Translations under genes and position numbers: made by a program
Shown: positions 7,467-14,952 of the stretch, in pieces
Numbering within the stretch: position 1 is the stretch's first letter
Layout: the number at the start of each line of letters is the position of its first letter
Notes under the pieces: generated by a model
What the model was told of the DNA's origin: nothing
What the model saw: the letters and a program-made list of their open reading frames with translations, nothing else
Databases searched by the model: none
NCBI GenBank assembly: GCA_028286505.1
Contig: JAQBRK010000050.1
Location: 1-29,048, forward strand
From: Parcubacteria group bacterium
GTDB taxonomy: Bacteria > Patescibacteriota > Minisyncoccia > Phycocordibacterales > Phycocordibacteraceae
Direction of reading: 5' to 3'
Length of the DNA stretch: 29,048 nt

Positions 7467-7709
7467 ATGGCTCGCGAATGCGCAATCACCGGAAAATCAA
7501 CCCAGATCGGAGGGCGGTACTCTAACCGTACCCGTGCTACGCAGTTCAACCCGACAGGCAAGGTTCGCCGTAAGGCTAACCTTCAGAAGCGCCGCATCTT
7601 CGTAGCGGAGCTCGGAAAATTCTTCCTTGTCGACATTTCAGTAAACGGCATGCGCCACATCAAGAAGAATGGTGCACACGCCACCCTTAAGAAGGCCGGA
7701 ATCATCTAG
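7467..7709 (+). CDS. rpmB: Ribosomal protein bL28
   Basis: This is an 80-residue large-subunit protein. The start MARECAITGKS corresponds to the bL28 Cys-x-(V/L/I)-TGK signature. It is followed by a basic region (NRTRATQFNPTGKVRRKANLQ) and by RRIFVAELGKFFLVDISVNGMRHIKKNG, the typical core and C-terminal part. The family's other zinc-binding cysteines are absent. The ATG is at 7467 with no clear SD. A poor -10 candidate TAGCAT lies 9 nt upstream, within the 10-bp palindrome ATGCTAGCAT shared with the divergent M50 gene. It stands alone and ends at a strong terminator. Confidence 0.93.
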   Translation: MARECAITGKSTQIGGRYSNRTRATQFNPTGKVRRKANLQKRRIFVAELGKFFLVDISVNGMRHIKKNGAHATLKKAGII

Positions 7710-7721
7710 TTTTAGAACTTC

Positions 7722-7752
7722 AAAAGCGGCCGGTCACAGACCGGCCGCTTTT
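7722..7752. terminator. Bidirectional terminator between rpmB and comEC
   Basis: A 14-bp perfect stem (7722-7735 with 7739-7752) and 3-nt loop carries AAAA on one side and TTTT on the other, so it works in both directions for the convergent rpmB and comEC genes. The comEC stop codon (7734-7736) lies at the stem/loop junction, so the last comEC codons form one arm. Confidence 0.92.
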
Positions 7753-9215
7753 GTCGTTGGGGCATTCCGCTTAAGCGAACGAACCCACCACCAAAGTACA
7801 AGATACGGAGGGAGCACGAGCATTAAAGGGAAGGCCGGAATGATGACGTGCGCGAACGGCAGCTTCGCAAGAAGCGTTGCGACGCCGATGATGTACGAAA
7901 GCGTCGCGTACGCGGGAAGCCCGACGAACGGTGCGATAGCCGGAACTAAAAGCGAGATAACACCCGCAAGCGCAGAGAGTGCCATGGCGAGCGGGACGAC
8001 GGGAAGCACGAGAAGATTTGCGACTACAGCGACAAGAGACAGATTTCCCGTTTGATACAGAAGCAGTGGAAGTACGAAGAGCTGTGCGGCGATAGTTGTC
8101 GCGAGTACCTCACGCAAAACTTTCGAGCGCATGCGGCGAAGTCGTATTTCAAGAGAAGACGAGGCGACGATGAGCCCGAGTGTTGCGGCAAAAGAGAATT
8201 GAAAACCGGGGTCGTTCACCAAGAGGAGCGGATTGATAAGTAGCATGAGAACGAAGACGAACGCGAGCGCTCGCAGCGCCGTGTAGGTGCGGCCGGTCGC
8301 GCGAGCGAAGAGCGCGAGCCCCGCCATAAGCGCTGCACGCAGCGCGGACGCGCCGCCTCCTGCCGCAAGCACGAAGAGTGCCACCGTTACTCCTGCAAGC
8401 ACGAGAGCAAAGCGCTTCGGCAGAAAGCGAAGCGAAGCGAGAACCGCTTCGGCAACAATCATGACGTTATAGCCCGAGAGCACGATGATGGGCAGAAGCC
8501 CCGTAACGGTGAACGCTTCGAGAAGCGATTTTCCGAGACCTTGCTTCCCTCCTGCGATGAGTCCGGCGGCAAGGCTTGCCGCCGGTTCCGGAAGAGCATC
8601 TTGGAGTGCGTGTTCGAACGCGTGCTTGATGTCGAATAAGAATCGCTGCGCAAGGAGCAAAGGATTATGCGTATCGGAGATAACCCGGAGCCGTGCAAGC
8701 GGAATGAGCGCGAAAATCCCATCCTTTGCGAGGAAGGCATCGTACTCGAACATCCGACCTCCGTCGGTCGCGAACGGCTGCGGAAGCGTGAGCGTGCCAC
8801 CGACTTCTACGCGCTCTCCATAGGAATACGTTTGGTATGTATCCGTAACCGCGAGTACGCGTGTCCGCACGCCGTCGCGGTCGGCCTCAACGGTGATGCG
8901 CTGATTCGATTCCCTGATGTCAGGGTCTGCAACGATGGTGCCCCTGAGCGTAACCGGAGTATCAAGAAGTGGCGCATACGCTTCAGGAAGTGAGTGAGGA
9001 GCGAGTGTAGTACGAAGACAGCCGAGAGCGCATACGAAAATAAAAAGCGCCGGTATGAGGTACCGGTCGCGTCTCCCAAAGAACCAAGCGAGTAAGAAAA
9101 CGAGTCCTATGAAAAAACCGAACGCGATGACCGCAAGAGGAACAGGTGCAAGGCTATAGAGCGCAACTCCCGCTGCGAATCCGACAATCCCGACGAGCAC
9201 GAGAGTGTCTTGCAT
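7734..9215 (-). CDS. comEC: ComEC/Rec2 DNA-uptake channel without its MBL domain
   Basis: This 493-residue polytopic membrane protein would move single-stranded DNA across the cytoplasmic membrane in natural transformation. It has about ten hydrophobic helices. An N-terminal DUF4131-like part has two or three helices and a beta-rich soluble OB-like insert (about 80-185, LRGTIVADPDI to GRMFEYDAFLAKDGI). The Competence domain follows, with the diagnostic GLIAGGKQGL, VLSGYNVMIV and LRAALMAG blocks. The C-terminal metallo-beta-lactamase domain found in long ComEC proteins is absent, and a matching stand-alone MBL protein is encoded at 25865-26746. The ATG at 9215 lacks a clear SD and starts 11 nt after the RNase H stop. 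It is the last gene of the recJ-adk-RNase H-comEC operon. Confidence 0.92.
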   Translation of the reverse strand: MQDTLVLVGIVGFAAGVALYSLAPVPLAVIAFGFFIGLVFLLAWFFGRRDRYLIPALFIFVCALGCLRTTLAPHSLPEAYAPLLDTPVTLRGTIVADPDIRESNQRITVEADRDGVRTRVLAVTDTYQTYSYGERVEVGGTLTLPQPFATDGGRMFEYDAFLAKDGIFALIPLARLRVISDTHNPLLLAQRFLFDIKHAFEHALQDALPEPAASLAAGLIAGGKQGLGKSLLEAFTVTGLLPIIVLSGYNVMIVAEAVLASLRFLPKRFALVLAGVTVALFVLAAGGGASALRAALMAGLALFARATGRTYTALRALAFVFVLMLLINPLLLVNDPGFQFSFAATLGLIVASSSLEIRLRRMRSKVLREVLATTIAAQLFVLPLLLYQTGNLSLVAVVANLLVLPVVPLAMALSALAGVISLLVPAIAPFVGLPAYATLSYIIGVATLLAKLPFAHVIIPAFPLMLVLPPYLVLWWWVRSLKRNAPTTKAAGL

Positions 9216-9226
9216 AGGAAATTCTT

Positions 9227-9673
9227 TTACGTTGGACCTTTGTGTCCTTTGTCCATCGCCTTATTGGCGAGAGCGTCCGCGTCTTTATTGAACTCGCGCC
9301 TGACATGAATATATTCGACATCCGGGAAGGAGCGTGCGATAAGATTTTTCACTTCAAGATAGCGAGGAACGAGATTCGGGTGCTTCACTTTGTAGTTTCC
9401 TTTCAACTGCTCGATGACGAGCTTGCTGTCCATCTTTATGGTGACCTTACAGCCCTGGAGGTGCTCGTGCAGATACTCGTCGCGAAGCTTCGTAAGGCCA
9501 CGCAGAATCGCTTCGTATTCGGCGATGTTGTTCGTCGCGACACCGAGGTAATCCGCGACTTCGACGACGCGCTTGCCGAGAGTATCGAATACGACGGCGC
9601 CGGCGCCGGCAGGTCCCGGGTTACCGCGAGAGCCCCCGTCGGCATAGAGGGTGTAATGCATATTCCTGAGCAT
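9227..9673 (-). CDS. Ribonuclease H-like protein (RNase HI family)
   Basis: This 148-residue protein would cut RNA in RNA/DNA hybrids. The four acidic active-site residues are in place: Asp12 in YADGGSRGNPGPAG, Glu52 in NNIAEYEAI, Asp82 in KMDSKLV and Asp133 in NKDADALA. It resembles the short bacterial/archaeal RNase HI branch lacking the basic protrusion. The start chosen is ATG 9673 with GGAGG 11 nt upstream. The ATG at 9661, just before HYTLYADGG, is also possible. The GGAGG lies in a hairpin with the preceding spacer (9680-9708). The gene lies between adk and comEC in the same transcription unit. Confidence 0.88.
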   Translation of the reverse strand: MLRNMHYTLYADGGSRGNPGPAGAGAVVFDTLGKRVVEVADYLGVATNNIAEYEAILRGLTKLRDEYLHEHLQGCKVTIKMDSKLVIEQLKGNYKVKHPNLVPRYLEVKNLIARSFPDVEYIHVRREFNKDADALANKAMDKGHKGPT

Positions 9674-9679
9674 ACCAGA

Positions 9680-9708
9680 AGACGCCTCCCCGATAGGAGG
9701 AGGCGTCT
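9680..9708 (-). promoter_or_regulatory. Hairpin between adk and RNase H genes, sequestering an SD
   Basis: AGACGCCTCC (9680-9689) pairs perfectly with GGAGGCGTCT (9699-9708) over 10 bp. On the minus strand the 3' arm carries GGAGG, the only SD candidate for the RNase H ATG at 9673. No good T-run follows, so a translation-controlling hairpin or a weak attenuator fits better than a strong terminator. Confidence 0.55.
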
Positions 9709-9723
9709 CAAGTTAGAGGGCGA

Positions 9724-10296
9724 CTACGCAAGTAATGACAGGACGTCGGCGTGTACGTCTTCGACCGAGCGTTCCGCATTGATCCGGTACAAGACGTTGT
9801 TCTTTTCGAACACGCGCAGTGCAGGTCGGGACTGATCGGCATACGCCGCGAGCCGGAGAGCGATCTTTTCCGGAGTATCGCTATCGGTTCGCTTCTCGAG
9901 TATGTCCCGTTCTTGGATACGCGCGCGGGCAACATCGTCGTGCACCTCGAGATTGAGGACCAGATACGGTCGATCAAGGAATGAAAACACGTCCTGCATC
10001 TCTTCGGCCTGCCTTGGAGACCTGCCGAATCCGTCGAAGATGATCCCTTCATCCGGCCCAACGGAAAGCGCGTTTCGCACGAACAGTTCGGTTATGAACC
10101 ACGAGGGGAGAAAGCTGCCGCTGTCGTACACCGCACGGACGAGGCTTCCGACACGGTCGTCACGTTTCGCAAGCGTACGAAAATAATCGCCACTCACGAC
10201 GTGTTTCCAGTCGAGGTCGCGGGCGACGCGAGCTGCCTGTGTTCCTTTCCCGGAACCGGGTTTGCCAGTGAATAGAACAGTTTTGATAGGACGCAT
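9724..10296 (-). CDS. adk: Adenylate kinase (nucleoside monophosphate kinase)
   Basis: This 190-residue enzyme would convert AMP and ATP to two ADP. The P-loop GKPGSGKGT is at 11-19, the AMP-binding SGDYFR replaces the usual SGDLxR (35-40), and IIFDGFGRSPRQAEEM (85-100) is the DGFPR-type motif with Gly for Pro. The closing segment RTDSDTPEKIALRLAAY matches the family's LID-to-core transition. The LID is the short type without zinc cysteines. Start at the ATG 10296, preceded by AGGGAGG about 5 nt upstream, rather than a longer frame reaching 10338. It follows recJ by 42 nt in the same operon. The Pro-to-Gly and Leu-to-Tyr changes leave some doubt about the exact nucleotide preference. Confidence 0.88.
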   Translation of the reverse strand: MRPIKTVLFTGKPGSGKGTQAARVARDLDWKHVVSGDYFRTLAKRDDRVGSLVRAVYDSGSFLPSWFITELFVRNALSVGPDEGIIFDGFGRSPRQAEEMQDVFSFLDRPYLVLNLEVHDDVARARIQERDILEKRTDSDTPEKIALRLAAYADQSRPALRVFEKNNVLYRINAERSVEDVHADVLSLLA

Positions 10297-10338
10297 GGGT
10301 CCCTCCCTGTGGTCACTTCCTGCACCTTGCCCGAGCAC

Positions 10339-12069
10339 TCAGGCGATGTCAATGAGACGCAGGCGTACCGGGCGACTGCGGGTAAACATGTCACGCTCCA
10401 GACTCGCCAGGATTGAGGTCACGTTCCCCGCTTCGAGTTTCATAATGTCGCTTCCAAGCTCGCGCTTCGCGTAGAACGCGATACCTTCGATATTCCGCTC
10501 ACTGAAGTCTTCCGGAGAGGGCTTGAGGCGCAAACGGAGGTGCTCATTCGACTTTCCGAACCATGACACCTCATGGATAGTCACGTCTCGGAAGACAAAG
10601 GTCGGCTTCGGGTTTCCCATTCCGAAGGGAGCCAGGCGCTCGAGCTTCCCGAGCAAGGTAGGTGTCGCTTCGTGCGTATGAATATGCGCGTCCGCGTTCG
10701 CGAACGGATCATGCGTGAACGCCGGAAGGCTCGCAAGCGCTTCGCACAAACGCTCTTCGAGTAGATGCACGGTCTCGGCATGGAGAGAGAAACCTCCGGC
10801 AGCGGCATGCCCGCCGAACTCGGCGAAAATGTCGCCGCCTGCGGTCATGAGTTCCACTACATGCACGTTGCCGGGTCCACCCCTGCATGACCCTTTCAGT
10901 ACGTTCGAGCCTTCGCGACCCCAGAGGAACACGGGGCGGTCATACTCGTCGGCGATGCCGCTTGCGACGAGCCCCAAAAGTCCCGGACGCCAATCAGGGT
11001 CCCCCATTGCAATCACGGCAGGCAGTTCTCCCTGTAATTTCTTTTCCGCAATGCGTTCGTGCACGGCTTTCGTAATAGCACCGGCTGCTGCACGACGACT
11101 GCGATTCGCCGCTTCGAGTTTTTTCGCAAGAAGGTCGGCTTCGACTTCGTCGGTTGTCGTAAAAAGCGTAAAGGCATCGCGCGGGTCGCCCATACGTGAT
11201 GCCGCGTTTACGCGAGGAGCAATCATGAACGCCACGTCGTCTTCCGCTATGGAGCGCTGTTCCACGCGCGCAGCTTTGCAGAGCCTGCCGAACCCGAGGC
11301 GTGGAGACTTTCGCATGACGAAGAGCCCATACTTCGCGATGACCCGGTTCTCTCCCGTAAGGGGAACCATGTCGGCAATCGTTGCGAGTCCTGCCATATC
11401 AAGGAGCCACTTCTCCCACCCGACGGGGATGAGTTCTCGGCCGGTGAAACCGTGCGCGAGCACGGCGCACGAAAGCTTCCACGCGAGCGCTGCTCCGCAC
11501 AGTTCGCGGAACGGATACGTCTCACCATCTTGTTTCGGGTCGATGACGGCGAACGCAGGAGGAAGCACGGGTCCCGGAAGATGATGATCGGTAACGATGA
11601 CTTCCATACCAAGCTCATTCGCTTTTGCGACCGCTTCGACATCCGTGATGCCGGAGTCGACCGTGATGACGAGCTTCACGCCTTCGCTGGCGAGCTTCTC
11701 GAGTCCCATTTCGTTCACGCCGTAGCCTTCGTTGTGGCGGTGCGGAATGTAATTTACGAAATTGGCTCCCGCTTTCTTAAGGAAATCGTGGAGGATGACA
11801 CCTCCCGGAATGCCGTCGCAATCGTAGTCGCTCCACACCGCTATTTTCTCTCCGGCGTTTATCGCGTCCGCCACTCGCCTGGCCGCTTTCGGCATATTCT
11901 TAATTTGCATCGGGTCATGGATGTGTTCCTCGTACGACGGGTCGAGGAATACGTCAGCGGCTGCTTTAGTGGTTACCCCGCGACGAGCGAGCAGTCCGGC
12001 CATTAAATCATCGTGCTCCGCGAGCGCGGAGCGGGTTTCATCGTCGAGAAGATCATGGAGAGGGAACAT
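10339..12069 (-). CDS. recJ: Single-strand-specific 5'-3' exonuclease RecJ
   Basis: This 576-residue DHH/DHHA1-family nuclease has manganese-binding motifs DYDCDG (81-86), VDSG (137-140) and TDHHLPG (160-166). A DHHA1 domain with FGGHAAAGGFSL and a C-terminal OB-like domain complete the RecJ core. It degrades single-stranded DNA during recombination and repair. The start is uncertain. ATG 12069 is chosen because TACAAT lies 7 nt upstream and would make a leaderless mRNA like several neighbours, while ATG 12078 would add three residues and overlap that box. It heads the operon recJ-adk-RNase H-comEC. The pairing with comEC is consistent with a role around DNA uptake, though that link is inference. 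Confidence 0.92.
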   Translation of the reverse strand: MFPLHDLLDDETRSALAEHDDLMAGLLARRGVTTKAAADVFLDPSYEEHIHDPMQIKNMPKAARRVADAINAGEKIAVWSDYDCDGIPGGVILHDFLKKAGANFVNYIPHRHNEGYGVNEMGLEKLASEGVKLVITVDSGITDVEAVAKANELGMEVIVTDHHLPGPVLPPAFAVIDPKQDGETYPFRELCGAALAWKLSCAVLAHGFTGRELIPVGWEKWLLDMAGLATIADMVPLTGENRVIAKYGLFVMRKSPRLGFGRLCKAARVEQRSIAEDDVAFMIAPRVNAASRMGDPRDAFTLFTTTDEVEADLLAKKLEAANRSRRAAAGAITKAVHERIAEKKLQGELPAVIAMGDPDWRPGLLGLVASGIADEYDRPVFLWGREGSNVLKGSCRGGPGNVHVVELMTAGGDIFAEFGGHAAAGGFSLHAETVHLLEERLCEALASLPAFTHDPFANADAHIHTHEATPTLLGKLERLAPFGMGNPKPTFVFRDVTIHEVSWFGKSNEHLRLRLKPSPEDFSERNIEGIAFYAKRELGSDIMKLEAGNVTSILASLERDMFTRSRPVRLRLIDIA

Positions 12070-12119
12070 ATTTCTCATTGTAACAAATCGGCCTTGAGAC
12101 AATTTTAATGTGGCGAATC

Positions 12120-12159
12120 GAACCCCAAATATAGCGAGGCATCGCTATATTTGGGGTTC
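12120..12159. repeat. 18-bp-arm perfect inverted repeat between recJ and the HIT gene
   Basis: Arms 12120-12137 and 12142-12159 are perfectly complementary around a GGCA centre (outer GAACCCC, inner TAGCGA). It lies upstream of both divergent genes, immediately beyond the -35 region of the HIT promoter, and no T-run follows on either strand. It is therefore not a normal terminator. Operator, attenuator or relic of a small palindromic element are all possible. Confidence 0.8.
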
Positions 12160-12185
12160 CGGGTTCTCTCAAGACGGGACTCGGC

Positions 12186-12191
12186 TATACT
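12186..12191 (+). promoter_or_regulatory. -10 box of the HIT gene, leaderless spacing
   Basis: TATACT ends 6 nt before the ATG at 12198, so transcription should begin at or next to the start codon. No SD is present. The -35 region (GTTCTC) is poor. Confidence 0.65.
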
Positions 12192-12197
12192 GGGCAA

Positions 12198-12608
12198 ATG
12201 GAAGACTCAATTTTCGGGAAGATCATTAGACGAGAATTACCCGCGGCAATAATTTATGAAGACGAACATACTCTCGCCTTCCTTGATGCCCATCCCGTTA
12301 ACCTGGGTCATGCCCTCGTTATTCCAAAGGTGTATTCGCGGAACATACTCACGATTAGCCCCGATTCTTTCGCAAAAGTAATGGAGACGACTCGTCTGCT
12401 TTCACCCATTATCCAGGAAGCGGTGGGTGCGGGCGGTATCAATATTCATATGAATAATGAAGCTCCTGCGGGGCAGGCAGTATTCCATACTCACGTGCAC
12501 ATCATTCCCCGTCATGATGGGGACGGCCTCACGCACTGGCAAGCAAGAGAATATACTCCGTCAGAAAGCGACGCGGTACTGAAAAAAATACGAGATGCTT
12601 TAGCGTAA
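12198..12608 (+). CDS. HIT-family (histidine triad) hydrolase
   Basis: This 136-residue protein ends its core with HTHVHIIPR (97-105), the His-x-His-x-His-x-x triad that forms the nucleotidyl-transfer site. The N-terminus (SIFGKIIRRELPAAIIYEDEHTLAFLDAHPVNLGHALVIPK) is typical of bacterial HinT-like proteins that hydrolyse purine nucleotide phosphoramidates or dinucleoside polyphosphates. It is single-domain and of usual length. It is preceded by a leaderless-type promoter, lies divergent from recJ, and its last nine bases overlap the end of pgk on the other strand. The physiological substrate cannot be read from the sequence. Confidence 0.92.
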   Translation: MEDSIFGKIIRRELPAAIIYEDEHTLAFLDAHPVNLGHALVIPKVYSRNILTISPDSFAKVMETTRLLSPIIQEAVGAGGINIHMNNEAPAGQAVFHTHVHIIPRHDGDGLTHWQAREYTPSESDAVLKKIRDALA

Positions 12609-13733
12609 AGCTTCGATTCCGGGAAGGGTTCCTTCTGCGAGGAAGTCGAGCATTGCGCCACCGCCCGTCGATACGAACGAGAAGCGCTTTGCGAGCCCTG
12701 CGGCATCAAGTGATGCCACCGTATCTCCGCCCCCGAGAATAGTATGGGCTTTGCTTTTTACGATAGCCTTCGCGAGAGCGAACGTGGCTTCAGTGAAGCC
12801 GTTTTCATACCTGCCGAGTGGCCCATTCCACAGAATGGTTTTTGCTTCGGCAATGAAGGGTTCGAGCGCGGTAATGGTTTGCGGTCCCACATCGAGCATC
12901 GATTCGTTGCTTGGAACCATATCCACGGTTACGGCTCGACCTGACGTAACGGTTTCTTCCTGTTCTGCGACAATGACGTCTCGCGGAATGAGAAGTTTTT
13001 TAAGCTGCAATAATTTACGGATATTTTGTGCAGGAGTGTCCGAAGTGAGCGAGGTACCTATCGAGTGACCTTCGGCGCGTATAAAATCGTTCGCGAGCGC
13101 TCCGCCGACGAATACGTTCGAATACGTTGAGAGGAGCTTCACGAGTACCGGCTCTTTTGTCGAGAATTTCGCGCCACCCACGATGGCGAGGGAGGGACTT
13201 TTCGGTTTCAGAGCTTTGGTAAGTTCTTTCACCTCGTTCTCAACCAGGAATCCGGCATATGAAGGAAGGAATGTCGGTACGCCGACCACCGAAGCATGCT
13301 TGCGATGGCAAACATCGAACGAGTCTTCTACGAACACGTCAGCGAGCGAGGCGAGTTCTGCTGCGAAATCAGGGTCGTTCATAGTCTCCCCGCGATGACG
13401 TCGAAGATTCTCCAGCATGAGCACATCACCCGCTTTCAGGTTTCGCACTGCCTCACGCGCCTGCTTCCCTATCGAGACCGGACAGAATTCGAGACGAGGG
13501 AGAAACTGCTTCATCGCTTGAAAGACAGGCTCGAGAGTTTCAGTACCCTTCTCGCCGATGTGTCCTGCAAGAATTACGCGCGCGCCTTTGCTTTGCAGAT
13601 ACTGGATGGTGGGGAGTGCCTGGCGAAGACGGAAGGAGTTCGTTACTTTGCCGTTCTCGACCGGCACGTTGAGCGCCGTACGCACCAAAACCGGCACGTT
13701 CTTGAGTTGCGGTATTTTCCGAACGTTTCTCAT
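12600..13733 (-). CDS. pgk: Phosphoglycerate kinase, divergent substrate site
   Basis: This 377-residue two-domain enzyme of lower glycolysis transfers phosphate between 1,3-bisphosphoglycerate and ADP. Family blocks seen are MLENLRRHRGE, a HRKHAS segment, VGGAKFSTK, WNGPLG, LGGGDTVASL and STGGGAMLDFL near the C-terminus. The nucleotide side looks intact. The N-terminal substrate side departs from the norm: VRTALNVP (17-24) stands where most enzymes have VR(V/A)DFNVP, so the Asp is Ala20, and GHIGEKG (57-63) stands for SHLGRPKG, with Glu in the Arg position. The ATG at 13733 lies 5 nt after the tpiA stop, and the 3' end overlaps the HIT gene convergently. At 377 residues it is slightly shorter than the usual 390-400. 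Confidence 0.9.
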   Translation of the reverse strand: MRNVRKIPQLKNVPVLVRTALNVPVENGKVTNSFRLRQALPTIQYLQSKGARVILAGHIGEKGTETLEPVFQAMKQFLPRLEFCPVSIGKQAREAVRNLKAGDVLMLENLRRHRGETMNDPDFAAELASLADVFVEDSFDVCHRKHASVVGVPTFLPSYAGFLVENEVKELTKALKPKSPSLAIVGGAKFSTKEPVLVKLLSTYSNVFVGGALANDFIRAEGHSIGTSLTSDTPAQNIRKLLQLKKLLIPRDVIVAEQEETVTSGRAVTVDMVPSNESMLDVGPQTITALEPFIAEAKTILWNGPLGRYENGFTEATFALAKAIVKSKAHTILGGGDTVASLDAAGLAKRFSFVSTGGGAMLDFLAEGTLPGIEALR

Positions 13734-13738
13734 GACGA

Positions 13739-14482
13739 TTAGGAAACCGCTTTTGCGATTGCGCCGAACGAAGCTGCGTCCACGCTTGCATGTCCTATCA
13801 AAAATCCGTCGATGCCTGACGAAGCTGCAAGGGTGCGAGCGTTCGCGGACTCCACAGAACCTCCGTATAAAATACGAACTTTGAGATTTCCCTTTCCGGG
13901 AAGGAATTCACCCAGGATCTTGCGAATATAGAGAACCATTTCGGTTAGGTCCGCGGAAGTAATGGATTCCGCGGCTGATTTTCCGATAGCCCAAATGGGT
14001 TCATACGCTATGACCATCCGCATGCGTTCCTTCTGCGAGAGCACCGACAGTACGCTCGAAAGCTGGGTACGCAGATGCGTAATGTACGCGGCCTCAGCAT
14101 CGCGCTCGCGCTCGCCGATGCACAAAATGGGAATAAGGCCGTGCGCGAGCGCGTGACGAGTCTTCTCGAGAACGATGGCATCCGTCTCTCCTGCCGCACG
14201 ACGTTCCGAGTGACCGACAATAACGTACGAGACACCGAGGTCGGCGAGCAGTCCCGCGGTCACTTCGCCGGTAGCGGCGCCTCCGAGCGTTTGCGACACG
14301 TCTTGCGCAGCGAACTCGACGCTCGTGCGGTTCCCGCCTGCAAGATATCCCAGATGCGGTGCGGACGGAGCGATGACTATTTCGTGATGGCCTGCCATAG
14401 AAAGACGCTTCGCAACCGAGAGAAGGCGCTTCGCCTTTTCCATGGTTTCTACATAGGCCTTCCAGTTGGCGACGATAAGCAT
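13739..14482 (-). CDS. tpiA: Triosephosphate isomerase
   Basis: This 247-residue TIM-barrel enzyme interconverts dihydroxyacetone phosphate and glyceraldehyde 3-phosphate. Catalytic residues are present: Lys8 in ANWK, His91 in VGHSERR and Glu161 in AYEPIWAIGK. The phosphate-binding YGGSV and the C-terminal IDGFLIGHASV complete the family pattern. After NWK the usual Met-Asn is Ala-Tyr. The ATG at 14482 has no SD, but TATGAT stands 6 nt upstream, the leaderless arrangement seen repeatedly in this window. It is followed by pgk after 5 nt, so the two glycolytic genes form one operon. Confidence 0.95.
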   Translation of the reverse strand: MLIVANWKAYVETMEKAKRLLSVAKRLSMAGHHEIVIAPSAPHLGYLAGGNRTSVEFAAQDVSQTLGGAATGEVTAGLLADLGVSYVIVGHSERRAAGETDAIVLEKTRHALAHGLIPILCIGERERDAEAAYITHLRTQLSSVLSVLSQKERMRMVIAYEPIWAIGKSAAESITSADLTEMVLYIRKILGEFLPGKGNLKVRILYGGSVESANARTLAASSGIDGFLIGHASVDAASFGAIAKAVS

Positions 14483-14488
14483 ACGGTA

Positions 14489-14494
14489 ATCATA
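14489..14494 (-). promoter_or_regulatory. -10 box of tpiA-pgk, leaderless spacing
   Basis: On the minus strand TATGAT ends 6 nt before the tpiA ATG. No SD is present between them. Direct repeat copy 1 begins 23 bp upstream, and no convincing -35 is visible. Confidence 0.6.
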
Positions 14495-14517
14495 CCAGGC
14501 TCTTATCCTCCACTGGC

Positions 14518-14549
14518 TGGAGGACGTTCGAACCTGTTTTGTATAAAAG
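14518..14549. repeat. 32-bp direct repeat, copy 1
   Basis: This segment matches 14953-14984 at 27 of 32 positions in the same orientation. It includes the 8-bp palindrome GTTCGAAC (14527-14534) and TTGTATAAAAG at its right end. Its first seven bases pair with 14506-14512 to form a small hairpin. It lies just beyond the terminator of the 89-residue gene and just upstream of the tpiA promoter. Confidence 0.75.
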
Positions 14550-14550
14550 A

Positions 14551-14582
14551 AACCGCCCCTCCGTACGAGACGAAGGGTGGTT
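14551..14582 (-). terminator. Terminator of the 89-residue gene
   Basis: AACCGCCC (14551-14558) pairs with GGGTGGTT (14575-14582), allowing one G-U pair, across a 16-nt loop. On the minus strand it is followed by TCTTTTAT, a fair U-tract, and lies 24 nt past the stop at 14607. Confidence 0.7.
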
Positions 14583-14606
14583 CCTTAGTCACGCCGAAGA
14601 GGCGGC

Positions 14607-14876
14607 TTAGTCGGTGCATAGGGCCTTGATGATGCTGTCGGCGGTCTCTTGCCCGGTTTCCTCCCGGAAAATCGCGACCCACATCTCGCGACCATGCACA
14701 CGCACACCCTTGGCGTGGAGCATCTCCAACCAAGTCTTGGTGTCGAGGCGATCGAAGCGGGGCCGCACCTCCATCACCGCCGCGAGCATGGTGTCGATGA
14801 GCTTGCGATAGCTCCCCATGTCTTCTGCTTTCGAAGACGCTTTCGTGGCGTCTTCGTCACTGATGATCGCTGTCAT
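14607..14876 (-). CDS. Small acidic/helical protein of unknown function (89 aa)
   Basis: This 89-residue protein is not recognised. The ATG at 14876 has an excellent GGAGG 5 nt upstream, so longer frames reaching further upstream are rejected. Residues 1-25 are acidic and polar, 25-60 are probably helical (KLIDTMLAAVMEVRPRFDRL), and the C-terminal half (GREMWVAIFREETGQETADSIIKAL) looks like a compact helical fold. There is no signal peptide or TM segment. It has its own TTGACA promoter, its own terminator, and 32-bp direct repeats on both sides, so it reads as a self-contained cassette between the pilus genes and tpiA. Its strong SD contrasts with the leaderless genes around it. Confidence 0.7.
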   Translation of the reverse strand: MTAIISDEDATKASSKAEDMGSYRKLIDTMLAAVMEVRPRFDRLDTKTWLEMLHAKGVRVHGREMWVAIFREETGQETADSIIKALCTD

Positions 14877-14906
14877 TTCATCCTCCACGGTTAGACAGTT
14901 AAAACC

Positions 14907-14935
14907 TATATACTTTATTATTTCTATTCTGTCAA
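14907..14935 (-). promoter_or_regulatory. Promoter of the 89-residue gene
   Basis: On the minus strand a perfect TTGACA (14930-14935), a 17-bp spacer and TATATA (14907-14912) form a strong housekeeping-type promoter. The leader is about 25 nt and holds the GGAGG. A small dyad AGACAAGGTCT abuts the upstream side of the -35 box. Confidence 0.75.
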
Positions 14936-14952
14936 GACCTTGTCTCGCTTGG

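Noticed and set aside
14525..14536. GTTCGAAC resembling a tRNA T-loop
   Set aside because: No acceptor stem, D-arm or anticodon arm could be placed around it on either strand, and the segment recurs in the second direct repeat with a changed centre.
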